64,000 nt of DNA from positions 1 to 64,000 of the forward strand of contig NZ_JAHHIR010000035.1 in NCBI RefSeq assembly GCF_018678075.1, given 5' to 3'. Of this stretch, positions 52,519-61,162 are shown piece by piece. The notes below the pieces were generated by a model. The model was not told where the DNA came from, did not search any database, and worked only from the letters and a program-made list of their open reading frames with translations. Position 1 is the stretch's first letter. Each line of letters begins with the position of its first letter. The position numbers and the translations under genes were made by a program. This DNA comes from Epibacterium ulvae (lineage in GTDB: Bacteria; Pseudomonadota; Alphaproteobacteria; Rhodobacterales; Rhodobacteraceae).

Positions 52519-53589
52519 ATGACCAAGAAGACTAAGTTTCTGTCAGCAATCGCATTGGCATTGGGGGTACTTGCGGGTGCCGTCTCACCACTGGCCGCCG
52601 AAGAAAAAACTGAATTCAAACTTGCATGGTCAATCTATGTTGGCTGGATGCCTTGGGGCTATCTGGAAGATAGCGGCATCATGGGTAAATGGGCCGACAA
52701 ATACGGCATCGATGTCGAGATCGTGCAGATCAACGACTATGTGGAATCGATCAACCAATATACCGCAGGTGCGTTTGATGGCGTCTCAGCCACCAATATG
52801 GACACATTGTCGATCCCATCGGGCGGCGGCGTTGATACCACTGCGCTGATCATTGGCGACTATTCCAACGGCAACGACGCTGTGATCCTCAAAGGTGAAG
52901 GCACGCTGGAAGATCTCAAAGGCGCGTCCGTCAACCTGGTCGAACTGTCTGTGTCGCATTACCTGCTGGCGCGCGGTCTGGACACTGTTGGGTTGAAGGA
53001 ATCCGATCTGGATAGCGTCATCAACACCTCTGATGCGGATATGATCGCTGCCTATGCTACCTCTGACGTGAAATCCGTTGTGACCTGGAACCCACTGGTG
53101 TCCGAGATCACAGGCTCAAACCCGGATGCAACCGTTCTGTTCGACAGCTCCAAGATCCCAGGCGAAATCCTCGACTTGATGGTGGTGAACACCGAAACAC
53201 TGGCCGACAACCCCGCCTTTGGTAAGGCTGTTGCCGGTGCTTGGTATGAAGTCATGGCGCTGATGGCAGCAGGCGACGAAGCCACGTTGACCGCCATGGC
53301 CGAGGCCTCGGGCACCGATCTGGCAGGATACAAAGCGCAGCTGGCCGCGACTGAGATGTTCTTTGACCCTGCCGATGCCGTTGCACAGACGCAATCCTCA
53401 GCACTGCCAACCACGATGACCAATGTCGCCGAATTCCTCTTTGACAAAGGGATCCTGGGCGAGGGCGCTCCCAGCGCAGATTTCGTCGGTGTTGAATACC
53501 CAGATGGTTCGATCAGCGGTGATGCGGGCAATGTGAAGTTCCGTTTCGACGCGACGTATATGCAGATGGCTGCCGACGGCGCGCTCTGA
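52519..53589 (+). CDS. Periplasmic binding protein of a NitT/Tau-type ABC importer, probably guanidine
   Basis: A 356-residue protein with a Sec signal peptide (FLSAIALALGVLAGAVSPLAA, cleavage near residue 28) and the SsuA/NMT1-like fold of taurine/nitrate-type binding proteins: FKLAWSIYVGWMPWGYLEDS, YTAGAFDGVSATNMDTLSIP, VNLVELSVSHYLLARGL. Acidic residues common in the pocket would suit a cation. It is the first gene under the guanidine-I riboswitch and heads the operon leading to a GdmH-like hydrolase, so guanidine is the likely ligand by context. A GGGGAAAG ribosome site precedes the start. A hairpin follows the stop. Confidence 0.85.
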   Translation: MTKKTKFLSAIALALGVLAGAVSPLAAEEKTEFKLAWSIYVGWMPWGYLEDSGIMGKWADKYGIDVEIVQINDYVESINQYTAGAFDGVSATNMDTLSIPSGGGVDTTALIIGDYSNGNDAVILKGEGTLEDLKGASVNLVELSVSHYLLARGLDTVGLKESDLDSVINTSDADMIAAYATSDVKSVVTWNPLVSEITGSNPDATVLFDSSKIPGEILDLMVVNTETLADNPAFGKAVAGAWYEVMALMAAGDEATLTAMAEASGTDLAGYKAQLAATEMFFDPADAVAQTQSSALPTTMTNVAEFLFDKGILGEGAPSADFVGVEYPDGSISGDAGNVKFRFDATYMQMAADGAL

Positions 53590-53598
53590 TCCTCGCGT

Positions 53599-53626
53599 GA
53601 GGGCCGCGAACGGCGCGGCCTTCTTC
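53599..53626 (+). promoter_or_regulatory. Intercistronic hairpin after the guanidine binding-protein gene
   Basis: GGCCGCG and CGCGGCC form a stable stem followed by TTCTT, ten bases after the stop. It likely protects or attenuates the transcript so that binding protein exceeds permease and ATPase. Confidence 0.65.
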
Positions 53627-53659
53627 CATCACACGGAACATCAACGCGGGGTTTTCACT

Positions 53660-54472
53660 ATGCGACTCATGAACCACTTCCCGGGCCGACCCGGGGCGGT
53701 AGCGCTTGCTATGTTGCCATTTGTACTGGTCCTGGCGGCCTATGCCATCGGGTCCGACATTCGACTGACCGCCAATCCGGCCGACAAGCTGTTGCCGGCG
53801 CCGGGCACCATCTGGGACACTGCCATCCGGCTGTTTACCGAACCTGACCGACGCAGCCAGGAGATCCTGCTGTGGAACGACACATTTGCCAGCCTTGCGC
53901 GGCTTTTGGGGGGCGTGGCCATCTCGGCTTTGATTGCCATGATCATTGGCATGGCCATTGGCATTCTACCCTATGCCCGCAGCGGCCTGTCCGGTTTTGT
54001 TGCGGTTCTGTCCATGGTGCCGCCACTGGCGCTGCTGCCGATCCTGTTCATCGTCTTTGGCCTTGGGGAGGTGTCCAAAGTCGTGTTGATCGTGATTGGT
54101 ATCACGCCCTTTATGACGCGGGATCTGTCGCAGCGGGTGCTAGACATTCCGCGTGAACAATTCGTCAAAGCGCAGACATTGGGGGCCTCGACCTGGGTTG
54201 TGGCGCTGAATGTTGTGCTGCCGCAGCTTTTGCCGCGCTTGATCTCAAACGTGCGCCTGTCGTTGGGATCGGCCTGGCTGTTCCTGATCGCCGCCGAAGC
54301 GGTGGCGTCCAACGTGGGCCTTGGCTACCGCATCTTCCTGGTGCGCCGCTATCTGGCGATGGATGTGATCCTCACCTATGTCATCTGGATCACGCTTCTG
54401 GCTTTTGTTGTCGACTGGTTGCTGAAAACCATTTCGCGCAAGGCATTCCCATGGCTGGAGGCAGGCCTATGA
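53660..54472 (+). CDS. ABC importer permease (NitT/Tau type)
   Basis: A 270-residue inner-membrane permease with about six hydrophobic helices and the family's cytoplasmic loop (DIPREQFVKAQTLGASTWVV). It forms the channel for the riboswitch-controlled importer. I chose the ATG at 53660, since residues before it are off-family and lie under the upstream hairpin. Its stop overlaps the ATPase start (ATGA), so the two are translationally coupled. Confidence 0.88.
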   Translation: MRLMNHFPGRPGAVALAMLPFVLVLAAYAIGSDIRLTANPADKLLPAPGTIWDTAIRLFTEPDRRSQEILLWNDTFASLARLLGGVAISALIAMIIGMAIGILPYARSGLSGFVAVLSMVPPLALLPILFIVFGLGEVSKVVLIVIGITPFMTRDLSQRVLDIPREQFVKAQTLGASTWVVALNVVLPQLLPRLISNVRLSLGSAWLFLIAAEAVASNVGLGYRIFLVRRYLAMDVILTYVIWITLLAFVVDWLLKTISRKAFPWLEAGL

Positions 54473-55242
54473 GTTTCGTCGAAGTATCAAACGTCTGGCA
54501 GGCTTATGGCGATCGTTCGATCCTGGAGCGCGTCAATGTCGCCATCGAAGAGGGTGAATTTATCTCCATCGTTGGCGCGTCGGGCTGTGGCAAATCCACA
54601 TTCCTGCGGATGCTGCTCGCGGAGGAGACGCCGACGAAAGGCACCATTCGCATTGACGGCGGTGAGCCCGCTGTTGAACCAAACCCAGAACGCGGTGTTG
54701 TGTTCCAGCGCTATTCGGTTTTCCCGCATCTGACGGTGCGTGAAAACTTGGTTGCCGGCGAAGGGTTTGCCACCTTTTGGGGGCGTCTGTTTGGCGTGCA
54801 GCGCCGCGCAGCAGTAGAGCGCGCGGATGAGATGCTGGAGCGTATCGGCCTGAACCACGTGGCCGATCAATTCCCGGCGTCGCTGTCGGGCGGCATGCAG
54901 CAACGTCTGGCCATCGGACAGGCGCTGACCGCGAAACCACGCGTCTTGTTGTTGGATGAACCCTTTGGCGCGCTCGATCCGGGCACGCGGCTGCGGATGC
55001 ATGAATTCCTGCAGGAGCTGCGCGCCGAGACCAATATGACCGTCTTTATGGTCACCCATGATCTTGAAGAAGGCTTCAAGCTCGGGGATCGCTGTCTGGT
55101 ATTTGACAAGCCCCGCTGGGACCCCCACGACCCGGGTCGCTATGGGGCGACCATTACCTACGACTTTGATGCCCGTAACAACGGCATCCCGTTTCAAACC
55201 ACCAAGGAGACTGAAAATGTTGTTCACGCAGCGACTGCATAA
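54469..55242 (+). CDS. ABC importer ATPase (SsuB/TauB type)
   Basis: A 257-residue ATPase with Walker A GASGCGKST, Q-loop VVFQRYSVFPHLTV, signature LSGGMQQRLAIGQAL, Walker B VLLLDEPFGALDPG and H-loop VTHDLEEGF. Compared with nitrate/taurine ATPases it carries a C-terminal tail (DFDARNNGIPFQTTKE). It energises the importer whose permease gene it overlaps. Its last 26 bases overlap the start of the hydrolase gene at 55217, tying transport and hydrolysis together in one transcript. Confidence 0.9.
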   Translation: MSFVEVSNVWQAYGDRSILERVNVAIEEGEFISIVGASGCGKSTFLRMLLAEETPTKGTIRIDGGEPAVEPNPERGVVFQRYSVFPHLTVRENLVAGEGFATFWGRLFGVQRRAAVERADEMLERIGLNHVADQFPASLSGGMQQRLAIGQALTAKPRVLLLDEPFGALDPGTRLRMHEFLQELRAETNMTVFMVTHDLEEGFKLGDRCLVFDKPRWDPHDPGRYGATITYDFDARNNGIPFQTTKETENVVHAATA

Positions 55243-56491
55243 CCGATCGCACCATCCTGTCGATCAGCGGGCGCGATTGGACCGGCGCGAAAAACGCGCC
55301 CACCACCCGGATCTGACTAAGCTCGCGGGTTGGAAATCTATGCAGAAAGAAGCGGACCTGCCCGAAGGCCGCCACGAAGAAGAGCGCCGTTGGGCGCTGC
55401 GCATGGGCCTCACAGGGGCGGACACGATCGAAGATAAATCGATCCCGACCTTTGCCCGTGGCGAGCTGCCGCATTTCGCCGGCATCAACACCTTCCTCAA
55501 GGCGCCGTATGCCGAGGACGTGCTGGACGTTGCAAATTATGACGCAACCGTTCTGGGTATCCCGTTTGACGGTGGCACTACCTATCGTCCGGGCACGCGC
55601 TTTGGCCCGCAAGGCGTGCGCAAGATCTCGGCACTTTATACCCCCTACAACTACGAGCTGGGCGTCGATCTGCGTGAGCAGATGACCATGTGTGACGCGG
55701 GCGATGTCTTTACCATCCCTGCCAATATCGAAAAGAGCTTTGACCAGATCAGCCGTGGCGTCAGCCATGTTTTCTCGTCCGGCTCCCTGCCGATTATGAT
55801 CGGTGGCGACCACTCCATCGGTTTCCCTTGTGTGCGCGGCATTGCAGAGTGCACGTCCAAACGTATCGGCATCGTGCACTTTGACCGCCACGCCGACATT
55901 CAGGAAAAAGACCTGGATGAACGTATGCACACCACACCCTGGTTCCACTCCACCAACCTGCCCAATGTTCCGGCCACCAATCTGGTGCAGATCGGCATCG
56001 GCGGCTGGCAGGTCCCACGCGAAGCGGTCAAGGTCGCCCGCGAGCGCAACACCAACATCATCACCATGGGTGACGTTGAGAAGATGGGCATCGCCAAGAC
56101 CATCGAAATGGCGCTGGAGATGGCGTGGAAAGATGTCGACATGGTCTATATGTCCTTTGACATCGACAGCATCGACTGTGGGTTCGTACCGGGCACAGGC
56201 TGGCCTGAACCGGGCGGGTTCCTGCCGCGCGAAGCACTGGCGCTGGCCTCGGGCATTGCCGCCGAAGGTATCTGTGGCATGGAACTGGTGGAAGTCTCGC
56301 CACCCTATGACACCTCGGATATTACCGCATTGATGGGCACCCGCGTGATCGTGGATGTTCTGGGTGCGATGGTCTCTAACGGTAAGCTTGGCGCGCACAA
56401 GCGTCACATCGACAAGCCGGTCTCGCTGCCACACGGCGAATTCTCGGGTCGTCGTTGGGCCAATGCTGAACCACATAAGATAGGTGAGTGA
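55217..56491 (+). CDS. gdmH: Probable nickel-dependent guanidine hydrolase (GdmH-like ureohydrolase)
   Basis: A 424-residue arginase/agmatinase-superfamily enzyme predicted to hydrolyse guanidine to urea and ammonia. The two-metal motifs are GGDHSIG (196-202), HFDRHAD (221-227) and SFDIDSIDC (about 313-321), followed by GFVPGTGWPEPGG. Agmatinases read HFDAH and usually SxDIDxxDP with GTGTP. The HFDRH variant, the C for P change and the Trp resemble guanidine hydrolases as I recall them. The N-terminus is about 100 residues longer than agmatinase. AAGGAG lies seven bases before the chosen ATG. Guanidine-I riboswitch control and the adjacent importer strongly support the call; agmatinase is the conservative alternative. 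Confidence 0.85.
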   Translation: MLFTQRLHNRSHHPVDQRARLDRREKRAHHPDLTKLAGWKSMQKEADLPEGRHEEERRWALRMGLTGADTIEDKSIPTFARGELPHFAGINTFLKAPYAEDVLDVANYDATVLGIPFDGGTTYRPGTRFGPQGVRKISALYTPYNYELGVDLREQMTMCDAGDVFTIPANIEKSFDQISRGVSHVFSSGSLPIMIGGDHSIGFPCVRGIAECTSKRIGIVHFDRHADIQEKDLDERMHTTPWFHSTNLPNVPATNLVQIGIGGWQVPREAVKVARERNTNIITMGDVEKMGIAKTIEMALEMAWKDVDMVYMSFDIDSIDCGFVPGTGWPEPGGFLPREALALASGIAAEGICGMELVEVSPPYDTSDITALMGTRVIVDVLGAMVSNGKLGAHKRHIDKPVSLPHGEFSGRRWANAEPHKIGE

Positions 56492-56958
56492 TGCCGCACG
56501 ATCATCCCCATGACCACAGCCACGGTCACCACCATCATCACGATCACGCCCCTCACGGGGCGGGTCACAACCATGCGCACGCTGACCACCTGCATTCGCA
56601 CATGCATGCCGAAGATGAGGCCGCAGACCTTCAGGTTCTGGCGACACAGTTCATCGACGGGTTTTTGCAGGCCGCAGACAAGACCAGCTATCTGAAACTG
56701 GCCGGGGTGCCGTTTGAACGTCCTGCCAAGGACGGCTCAAAAGCATTGAAGCTGATTGATGTTGAGTTGAAAACCGACTGGCAGGTTGGCACGGCCTCAC
56801 CGTCCTTTGGCTCCCGCGAGCTCAGCTATCTGCCGTTTCCCGGTGAGATGGTTCAAGAACGCACCAATATGTCGCTGATCTATGTGTCGATGGATGAGAA
56901 ATCCACGTTCGACATCCGCGACTTTTTGAAACAACGTAAAATGGAAATCGAAACATGA
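56491..56958 (+). CDS. Histidine-rich protein of the guanidine operon, candidate nickel chaperone
   Basis: A 155-residue protein whose first 45 residues are dominated by histidine with Asp/Gly (HDHPHDHSHGHHHHHDH, then GHNHAHADHLHSHMHAED). The remaining 110 residues form a compact soluble domain I do not recognise (LATQFIDGFLQAADKTSYLK, SFGSRELSYLPFPGEM, TFDIRDFLKQRKMEIE). No cysteine, signal peptide or GTPase motif is seen, so it is neither HypA nor HypB. The ATG shares its first base with the hydrolase stop (TGATG). Its position and His-rich tail suggest metal storage or delivery to the hydrolase; this is inference. Confidence 0.8.
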   Translation: MPHDHPHDHSHGHHHHHDHAPHGAGHNHAHADHLHSHMHAEDEAADLQVLATQFIDGFLQAADKTSYLKLAGVPFERPAKDGSKALKLIDVELKTDWQVGTASPSFGSRELSYLPFPGEMVQERTNMSLIYVSMDEKSTFDIRDFLKQRKMEIET

Positions 56959-57113
56959 AACGCATTGCTTTGACTGTTGCAGCACTCGCCAGCAGCACTC
57001 CTGTCTGGGCCCATGATGGTGCACATCTTCACCCGCATGGCACCGAACTGACACCTGTTCTGGCGGTTCTTGCTGTTCTGGCCTCTGCCTATGTCTTCTT
57101 TCGCGCCCGCTAA
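56955..57113 (+). CDS. 52-residue His-containing membrane protein
   Basis: A very small protein starting at the ATGA overlap with the His-rich gene. It has a signal-like N-terminus (MKRIALTVAALASSTPVWAH), a short DGAHLHPHGTE segment and a C-terminal hydrophobic helix (LTPVLAVLAVLASAYVFF) ending in basic residues. The layout recalls the ends of HupE/UreJ-type nickel permeases without their middle. If translated it would present a periplasmic His patch anchored in the inner membrane. It closes the guanidine operon. Function is unknown; a role in metal binding is a guess from composition and position. Confidence 0.65.
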   Translation: MKRIALTVAALASSTPVWAHDGAHLHPHGTELTPVLAVLAVLASAYVFFRAR

Positions 57114-57294
57114 GCGGATGCGTTAAAGACGGCAAGACCCAAAAGCGCTTCCGGTTTTTCAAACTGGGAGCGTAACACATTATGGAATTTCTATATTAAG
57201 TACATCTTCACCGTGTTCTATCAGGGTACGCGCCATCAAATCATCCCCTAGGCCAAATCTATGGGGTGCTTCATGCGGCAGGGGAGAGCCTTTG

Positions 57295-58038
57295 ATGCGA
57301 ACACTACGCGACATTTTTTTGGCAGCGGCTTTGGCACTGGGGTTGCCCACGCTGAGCAGCGCGGAGACGTTGAAAATCGTAGCGGACGAATGGCCGCCCT
57401 TTTCTGGCGCATCGCTGCCGAGCAAAGGGATTTCATTGGATGTCATCTGCGAAGTCTTGAAACGGGCTGGCTATCAGGTCGAAACCGAGGTCGTGCCTTG
57501 GGCGCGGATCATGAATGGTGCGACCAGCGGGCAATATGACGTGATCGGCAGCTTGTTTTTCGACCCGGCGCTGGAAAGCTATCTGACCTATGCGGATGCG
57601 TTTTATGAAACCGATGTGCGCCTTGTGCAGCGCAGTGGCGCCGAGCACGCCTATACATCCGTGGACGCGCTGCGCCCGTTCAGCATCGCGGTTGGGGATG
57701 GGTTTCTCTATCAGGATGAATTTGACCGCGCCGATTACCTGAACAAAGTGGTGGTGACCACGACGTTGCAGGCCGTTCAAATGGTGGCACATGCGCGGGT
57801 CGATCTGACGCTCGACAGTGTTGATGTGGTGAACTACGCCGTCCATTCGGATGATCCGACATTGAACGGGCGGGTGGAATTTGCTCCCGGAGTCCTAGCG
57901 ACCCAGGGCATCCACATGGCGGTACGCAATGATCTGCCCAATCGGGATCAGGTTATTCAGGAATTCAACACAACTCTGGCCGCGATGCGCGCAGATGGCA
58001 GTCTCGCTAAGGTCCTGAAGAAACATGTGGGGCCGTGA
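57295..58038 (+). CDS. Periplasmic amino-acid-type binding protein (SBP_bac_3-like)
   Basis: A 247-residue protein with a signal peptide (MRTLRDIFLAAALALGLPTL, cleavage after SSA near residue 23) and the family 3 fold: LKIVADEWPPFSGASLPSKG, DVIGSLFFDPALESYLTYAD and a C-terminal MRADGSLAKVLKKHVG. Standalone proteins of this kind bind amino acids or similar solutes, or serve as sensor partners. I chose the ATG at 57295 after GGGGAG. No permease or ATPase lies beside it, so its partner is elsewhere or absent. The 180 bases upstream hold no gene. Confidence 0.82.
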   Translation: MRTLRDIFLAAALALGLPTLSSAETLKIVADEWPPFSGASLPSKGISLDVICEVLKRAGYQVETEVVPWARIMNGATSGQYDVIGSLFFDPALESYLTYADAFYETDVRLVQRSGAEHAYTSVDALRPFSIAVGDGFLYQDEFDRADYLNKVVVTTTLQAVQMVAHARVDLTLDSVDVVNYAVHSDDPTLNGRVEFAPGVLATQGIHMAVRNDLPNRDQVIQEFNTTLAAMRADGSLAKVLKKHVGP

Positions 58039-58048
58039 AGCCCCACAT
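58025..58048. terminator. Hairpin between convergent binding-protein and uspA genes
   Basis: ATGTGGGGC and GCCCCACAT form a perfect nine-base stem with a six-base loop, overlapping the stop codon of the binding-protein gene. A T-run is lacking, so termination would be partial. Confidence 0.55.
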
Positions 58049-58066
58049 CGGTTTATCTCGCGCTAT

Positions 58067-58492
58067 CTACCGGACAACAAAGACCGATTGCTGCGCGTGG
58101 CGGGCAATGCGGGCGGCGTTTGGGCCAATCAGATAGTCTTTGAGCTGGGATTTATGCGCCCCAACCACAATGGCATCAGCCTCGATCTGAGCCGCCTCTT
58201 TCAAGACCTGCTCATAGATCGTGCCTTGATCCACGTGTAACACCGTGGTGTCGGGCACGGCCTCCAGCCCCTCAACCCAGCCCTCCAACGCGGCCTTGGC
58301 TTCGGCCATGATCTGGCGGTTGTGGTCCTTGGTGAAAAACGATCCGACAATCGACATGCCAAAGTCGGGCACCACATTCATGATGTGCAATGTGGCCCCT
58401 TTGGATTTGGCAAGTTGCAGCGCGGTCTCAGCCGGGCGTTCAGATCCTTTGGGATCGTTCACATCCACGGCCAGAAGTACTGTCTTGAACAT
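58067..58492 (-). CDS. Universal stress protein (UspA family)
   Basis: A 141-residue UspA protein starting MFKTVLLAVDVNDPKGSERP. It has a C-terminal nucleotide-binding motif (VVGAHKSQLKDYLIGPNAAR, then ending VFVVR), suggesting an ATP-binding member. GGGAGAG lies upstream of the start. It follows the TRAP permease gene by 13 bases, a common pairing: in the ectoine TRAP system TeaABC, the UspA protein TeaD modulates uptake. It probably tunes the TAXI-TRAP transporter here. Confidence 0.9.
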   Translation of the reverse strand: MFKTVLLAVDVNDPKGSERPAETALQLAKSKGATLHIMNVVPDFGMSIVGSFFTKDHNRQIMAEAKAALEGWVEGLEAVPDTTVLHVDQGTIYEQVLKEAAQIEADAIVVGAHKSQLKDYLIGPNAARIARHAQQSVFVVR

Positions 58493-58505
58493 ATCACTCT
58501 CCCTC

Positions 58506-61139
58506 TTAGAACGCAGGCTGGGTTGCGCGGCGACGCTGGATCAAGACCAGGGCTGCTAGCAACAGGAAGGCCGGGATAAAGAAGATCTCTTTGGGCAGGC
58601 GGTCATTTTCCACCTGGATCTTCTCGATCACGACAGGGGTGTCGCCATAGAAATCATACTCGGTCCCTAGCGTGTCGAAATGTGCCGTGCCGGGGAAGGG
58701 CTCTTCCAGAACCAGTGTCTCGTCTTCTGGCAGAACCGTCAGCCCCTGTTCCTCCAACGCGGCAGTTGCGTCCTCGGCGATGGCGGGGATCACGATGGTT
58801 GTGCGCCTGATGTCGCCCGTGTCGAAATCAGGCCCTGCCACGATCAAACGTATGTCGCTGGCATCGGGTTGTTCAGACATCAAGGAAATCGCTGCCGGGC
58901 CTGAGGCTTCGGCGTATTTCTCTGAGATCTGATCCAGGAAATACCCGGGCCGGAACAGGGTGAAGGCGATCAACAGCAGAACACCGGTTTCCCACAGGCG
59001 AGATTTGGCAATGAAGTACCCTTGGGTCGCCGCCGCAAAAAGCAGCATCGCAATCAAAGCCACGGCAAAGACAAACACAGCCTTGAGCGGTCCCACATCA
59101 ATCAACAAAAGATCGGTATTGAAGATGAAGAGGAAGGGCAACAATGCGGTGCGAATGTCATAGCCAAAGCCCTGGATGCCGGTCTTGATCGGATCCCCGC
59201 GTGAGATCGCCGCCGCCGCATAGGCCGCAAGCCCCACGGGCGGCGTGTCATCGGCCAGGATGCCAAAGTAGAACACAAACATATGCACCGCGATCAGGGG
59301 TACGGTCAGGCCGGATTGCGCGCCGACGGTGACAATCACCGGCGCCATCAGGCTGGAGACCACGATGTAGTTGGCGGTAGTAGGCAGGCCCATGCCAAGG
59401 ATCAGCGACAGGACCGCCACCAGGAACAGCAACACCATCAGATGCCCGCCCGAGACGACCTCGATCACCTGGGCGATGACCTGATGGGCACCGGTCAGGG
59501 AAATCGTGCCAACGATGATACCTGCAGCACCGGTTGCAACACCGATCCCGATCATATTGCGCGCGCCCATGATCAGACCTTGCACAAAGTCGTTCCAACC
59601 CGCTGTCATCTCGGCCGCAAAATCACGTTTGCGGAAGAAAGCTTTTAGCGGGCGATGGGTAAGCGCCACAATGATCATAAAGATCGTCGCCCAAAAGGCC
59701 GACAGGGCCGGGGACAGGCGATCCAGACTTTCGGTGCGCACCATCAGGTTCCAGACCAGGATAAAGATCGGCAGGGCAAAGTACGCGCCGCCCAGCAGTG
59801 TCGGTGTCAGACGCGGCGCTTCGGGGACAGCAGCGTTTGGATCGTCGACCTCGACATCTGGATAGCGCGCGGCAACCGCGACAAGAAAGACGTATAGCAC
59901 CGCAACAATCGCCAGTGCGACATAGATCGTGTCACCCACAACAGGTTCCAGCAGCGCCCGTACACCAATCATCAAAAACGCTGCAACGCCAAGGAAGATG
60001 AACCCCGACAGGAATAGGATCAGGATCATCAGAACCCCAATCCGACGCCCGCGTTTCTGCAGACCTTCCAGTCCGATTTTCAGGCTCTCCAGATGCACGA
60101 TGTACAACAGCGCGATGTAAGAAATCACGGCCGGCAGGAAGGCGTGTTTGACCACGTCGATATAGGGGATATTGACATATTCCACCATCAGGAAGGCCGC
60201 AGCTCCCATCACAGGCGGGGTCAGCTGGCCATTGGTAGAGGACGCAACCTCAACCGCGCCGGCCTTTTCGGCGGAAAAGCCGATGCGTTTCATCAGCGGA
60301 ATGGTGAAGGTTCCGGTGGTGACTGTATTGGCAATTGACGAGCCCGAGATCATGCCGGTCAACATTGACGACAGCACCGACGCCTTGGCCGGGCCACCGC
60401 GCAGCGCACCCAGCATGGCAATGGCGACTTTGATGAACCAGTTGCCGCCCCCTGCACGATCCAACAGCGCGCCGAATAGAACAAAGAGGAAAATCATCGT
60501 CGTGGACACACCCAGCGCCACGCCGAACACGCCTTCGGTCTGCATCCAATAATGCCCCAGCGCCTTGCTGAGGGAGGAGCCGCCATAGTTGGTCAGCTCG
60601 CGGACCCATTCGGAATAGCCACCGAAAAAGGCAAACAGCACAAAGGTCGAAGCGATGACAACCAGCGGCAGGCCAAGCGCGCGGTAGACGCAGATCATCA
60701 AGACTATCATACCCGTGGCGGAGACCGCGATGTCGCTGCTGTTCCACAGGCCCGGACGGTCGGCGATCTGGTAGCGAAAGATCACCAGATACAGACAGGC
60801 CCCAACGCCAAGCGCCAAAAGCACCCAGTCATAGGCTGGGATACGGTCGCGCGGCGATGACTTGAACAGCGGAAAGGCAAGCGTTGCCAGTGCGATAGCA
60901 AAGGCCAGATGCACGTAACGCGCCTGGGCGACGATATTGGCGAAATCCGAAAACCCGGTCAGCTGTGCCAGAATGCCGGGTAGCTTTGATGCGATATAGA
61001 GTTGGAACACCGACCAGATGATGCAGAGAGCCAGGATGGCCTTTCCCTGCACACCGGTCGCGCTACGGGCGCCAGTATCCGCTTCGGCCACCATGGCGTC
61101 TGCGGCCGCACTCCCTTGGGTGTGGTCCTGTTGTGTCAT
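58506..61139 (-). CDS. TRAP transporter permease, fused 4TM/12TM (TAXI type)
   Basis: An 877-residue inner-membrane protein combining the small DctQ-like part (N-terminal helices, about residues 30-190) with the large DctM-like part (GGNWFIKVAIAMLGALRGGP, SSMLTGMISGSSIANTVTTG, AGAVEVASSTNGQLTPPVMG). The C-terminal extension of about 150 residues contains an extra-membrane segment and a final helix (FFIPAFLLLAALVLIQRRR). Fused permeases are typical of TAXI-type TRAP systems. The ATG at 61139 has AGGGGATT upstream. It uses a sodium or proton gradient to import the ligand held by the TAXI protein encoded just upstream. Confidence 0.93.
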   Translation of the reverse strand: MTQQDHTQGSAAADAMVAEADTGARSATGVQGKAILALCIIWSVFQLYIASKLPGILAQLTGFSDFANIVAQARYVHLAFAIALATLAFPLFKSSPRDRIPAYDWVLLALGVGACLYLVIFRYQIADRPGLWNSSDIAVSATGMIVLMICVYRALGLPLVVIASTFVLFAFFGGYSEWVRELTNYGGSSLSKALGHYWMQTEGVFGVALGVSTTMIFLFVLFGALLDRAGGGNWFIKVAIAMLGALRGGPAKASVLSSMLTGMISGSSIANTVTTGTFTIPLMKRIGFSAEKAGAVEVASSTNGQLTPPVMGAAAFLMVEYVNIPYIDVVKHAFLPAVISYIALLYIVHLESLKIGLEGLQKRGRRIGVLMILILFLSGFIFLGVAAFLMIGVRALLEPVVGDTIYVALAIVAVLYVFLVAVAARYPDVEVDDPNAAVPEAPRLTPTLLGGAYFALPIFILVWNLMVRTESLDRLSPALSAFWATIFMIIVALTHRPLKAFFRKRDFAAEMTAGWNDFVQGLIMGARNMIGIGVATGAAGIIVGTISLTGAHQVIAQVIEVVSGGHLMVLLFLVAVLSLILGMGLPTTANYIVVSSLMAPVIVTVGAQSGLTVPLIAVHMFVFYFGILADDTPPVGLAAYAAAAISRGDPIKTGIQGFGYDIRTALLPFLFIFNTDLLLIDVGPLKAVFVFAVALIAMLLFAAATQGYFIAKSRLWETGVLLLIAFTLFRPGYFLDQISEKYAEASGPAAISLMSEQPDASDIRLIVAGPDFDTGDIRRTTIVIPAIAEDATAALEEQGLTVLPEDETLVLEEPFPGTAHFDTLGTEYDFYGDTPVVIEKIQVENDRLPKEIFFIPAFLLLAALVLIQRRRATQPAF

Positions 61140-61162
61140 TTCAATCCCCTGAAACAAAGAAG

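Noticed and set aside
55217-56491. Simple annotation as agmatinase (speB)
   Set aside because: HFDRH instead of HFDAH, the DC/GTGWPEPGG motif, the long N-terminus, the guanidine-I riboswitch and the linked importer all point to guanidine hydrolase instead.
55154-56647. 497-codon open frame on the minus strand opposite the guanidine hydrolase
   Set aside because: It is an antisense shadow of a conserved gene, has no recognisable domain and starts inside the neighbouring gene.
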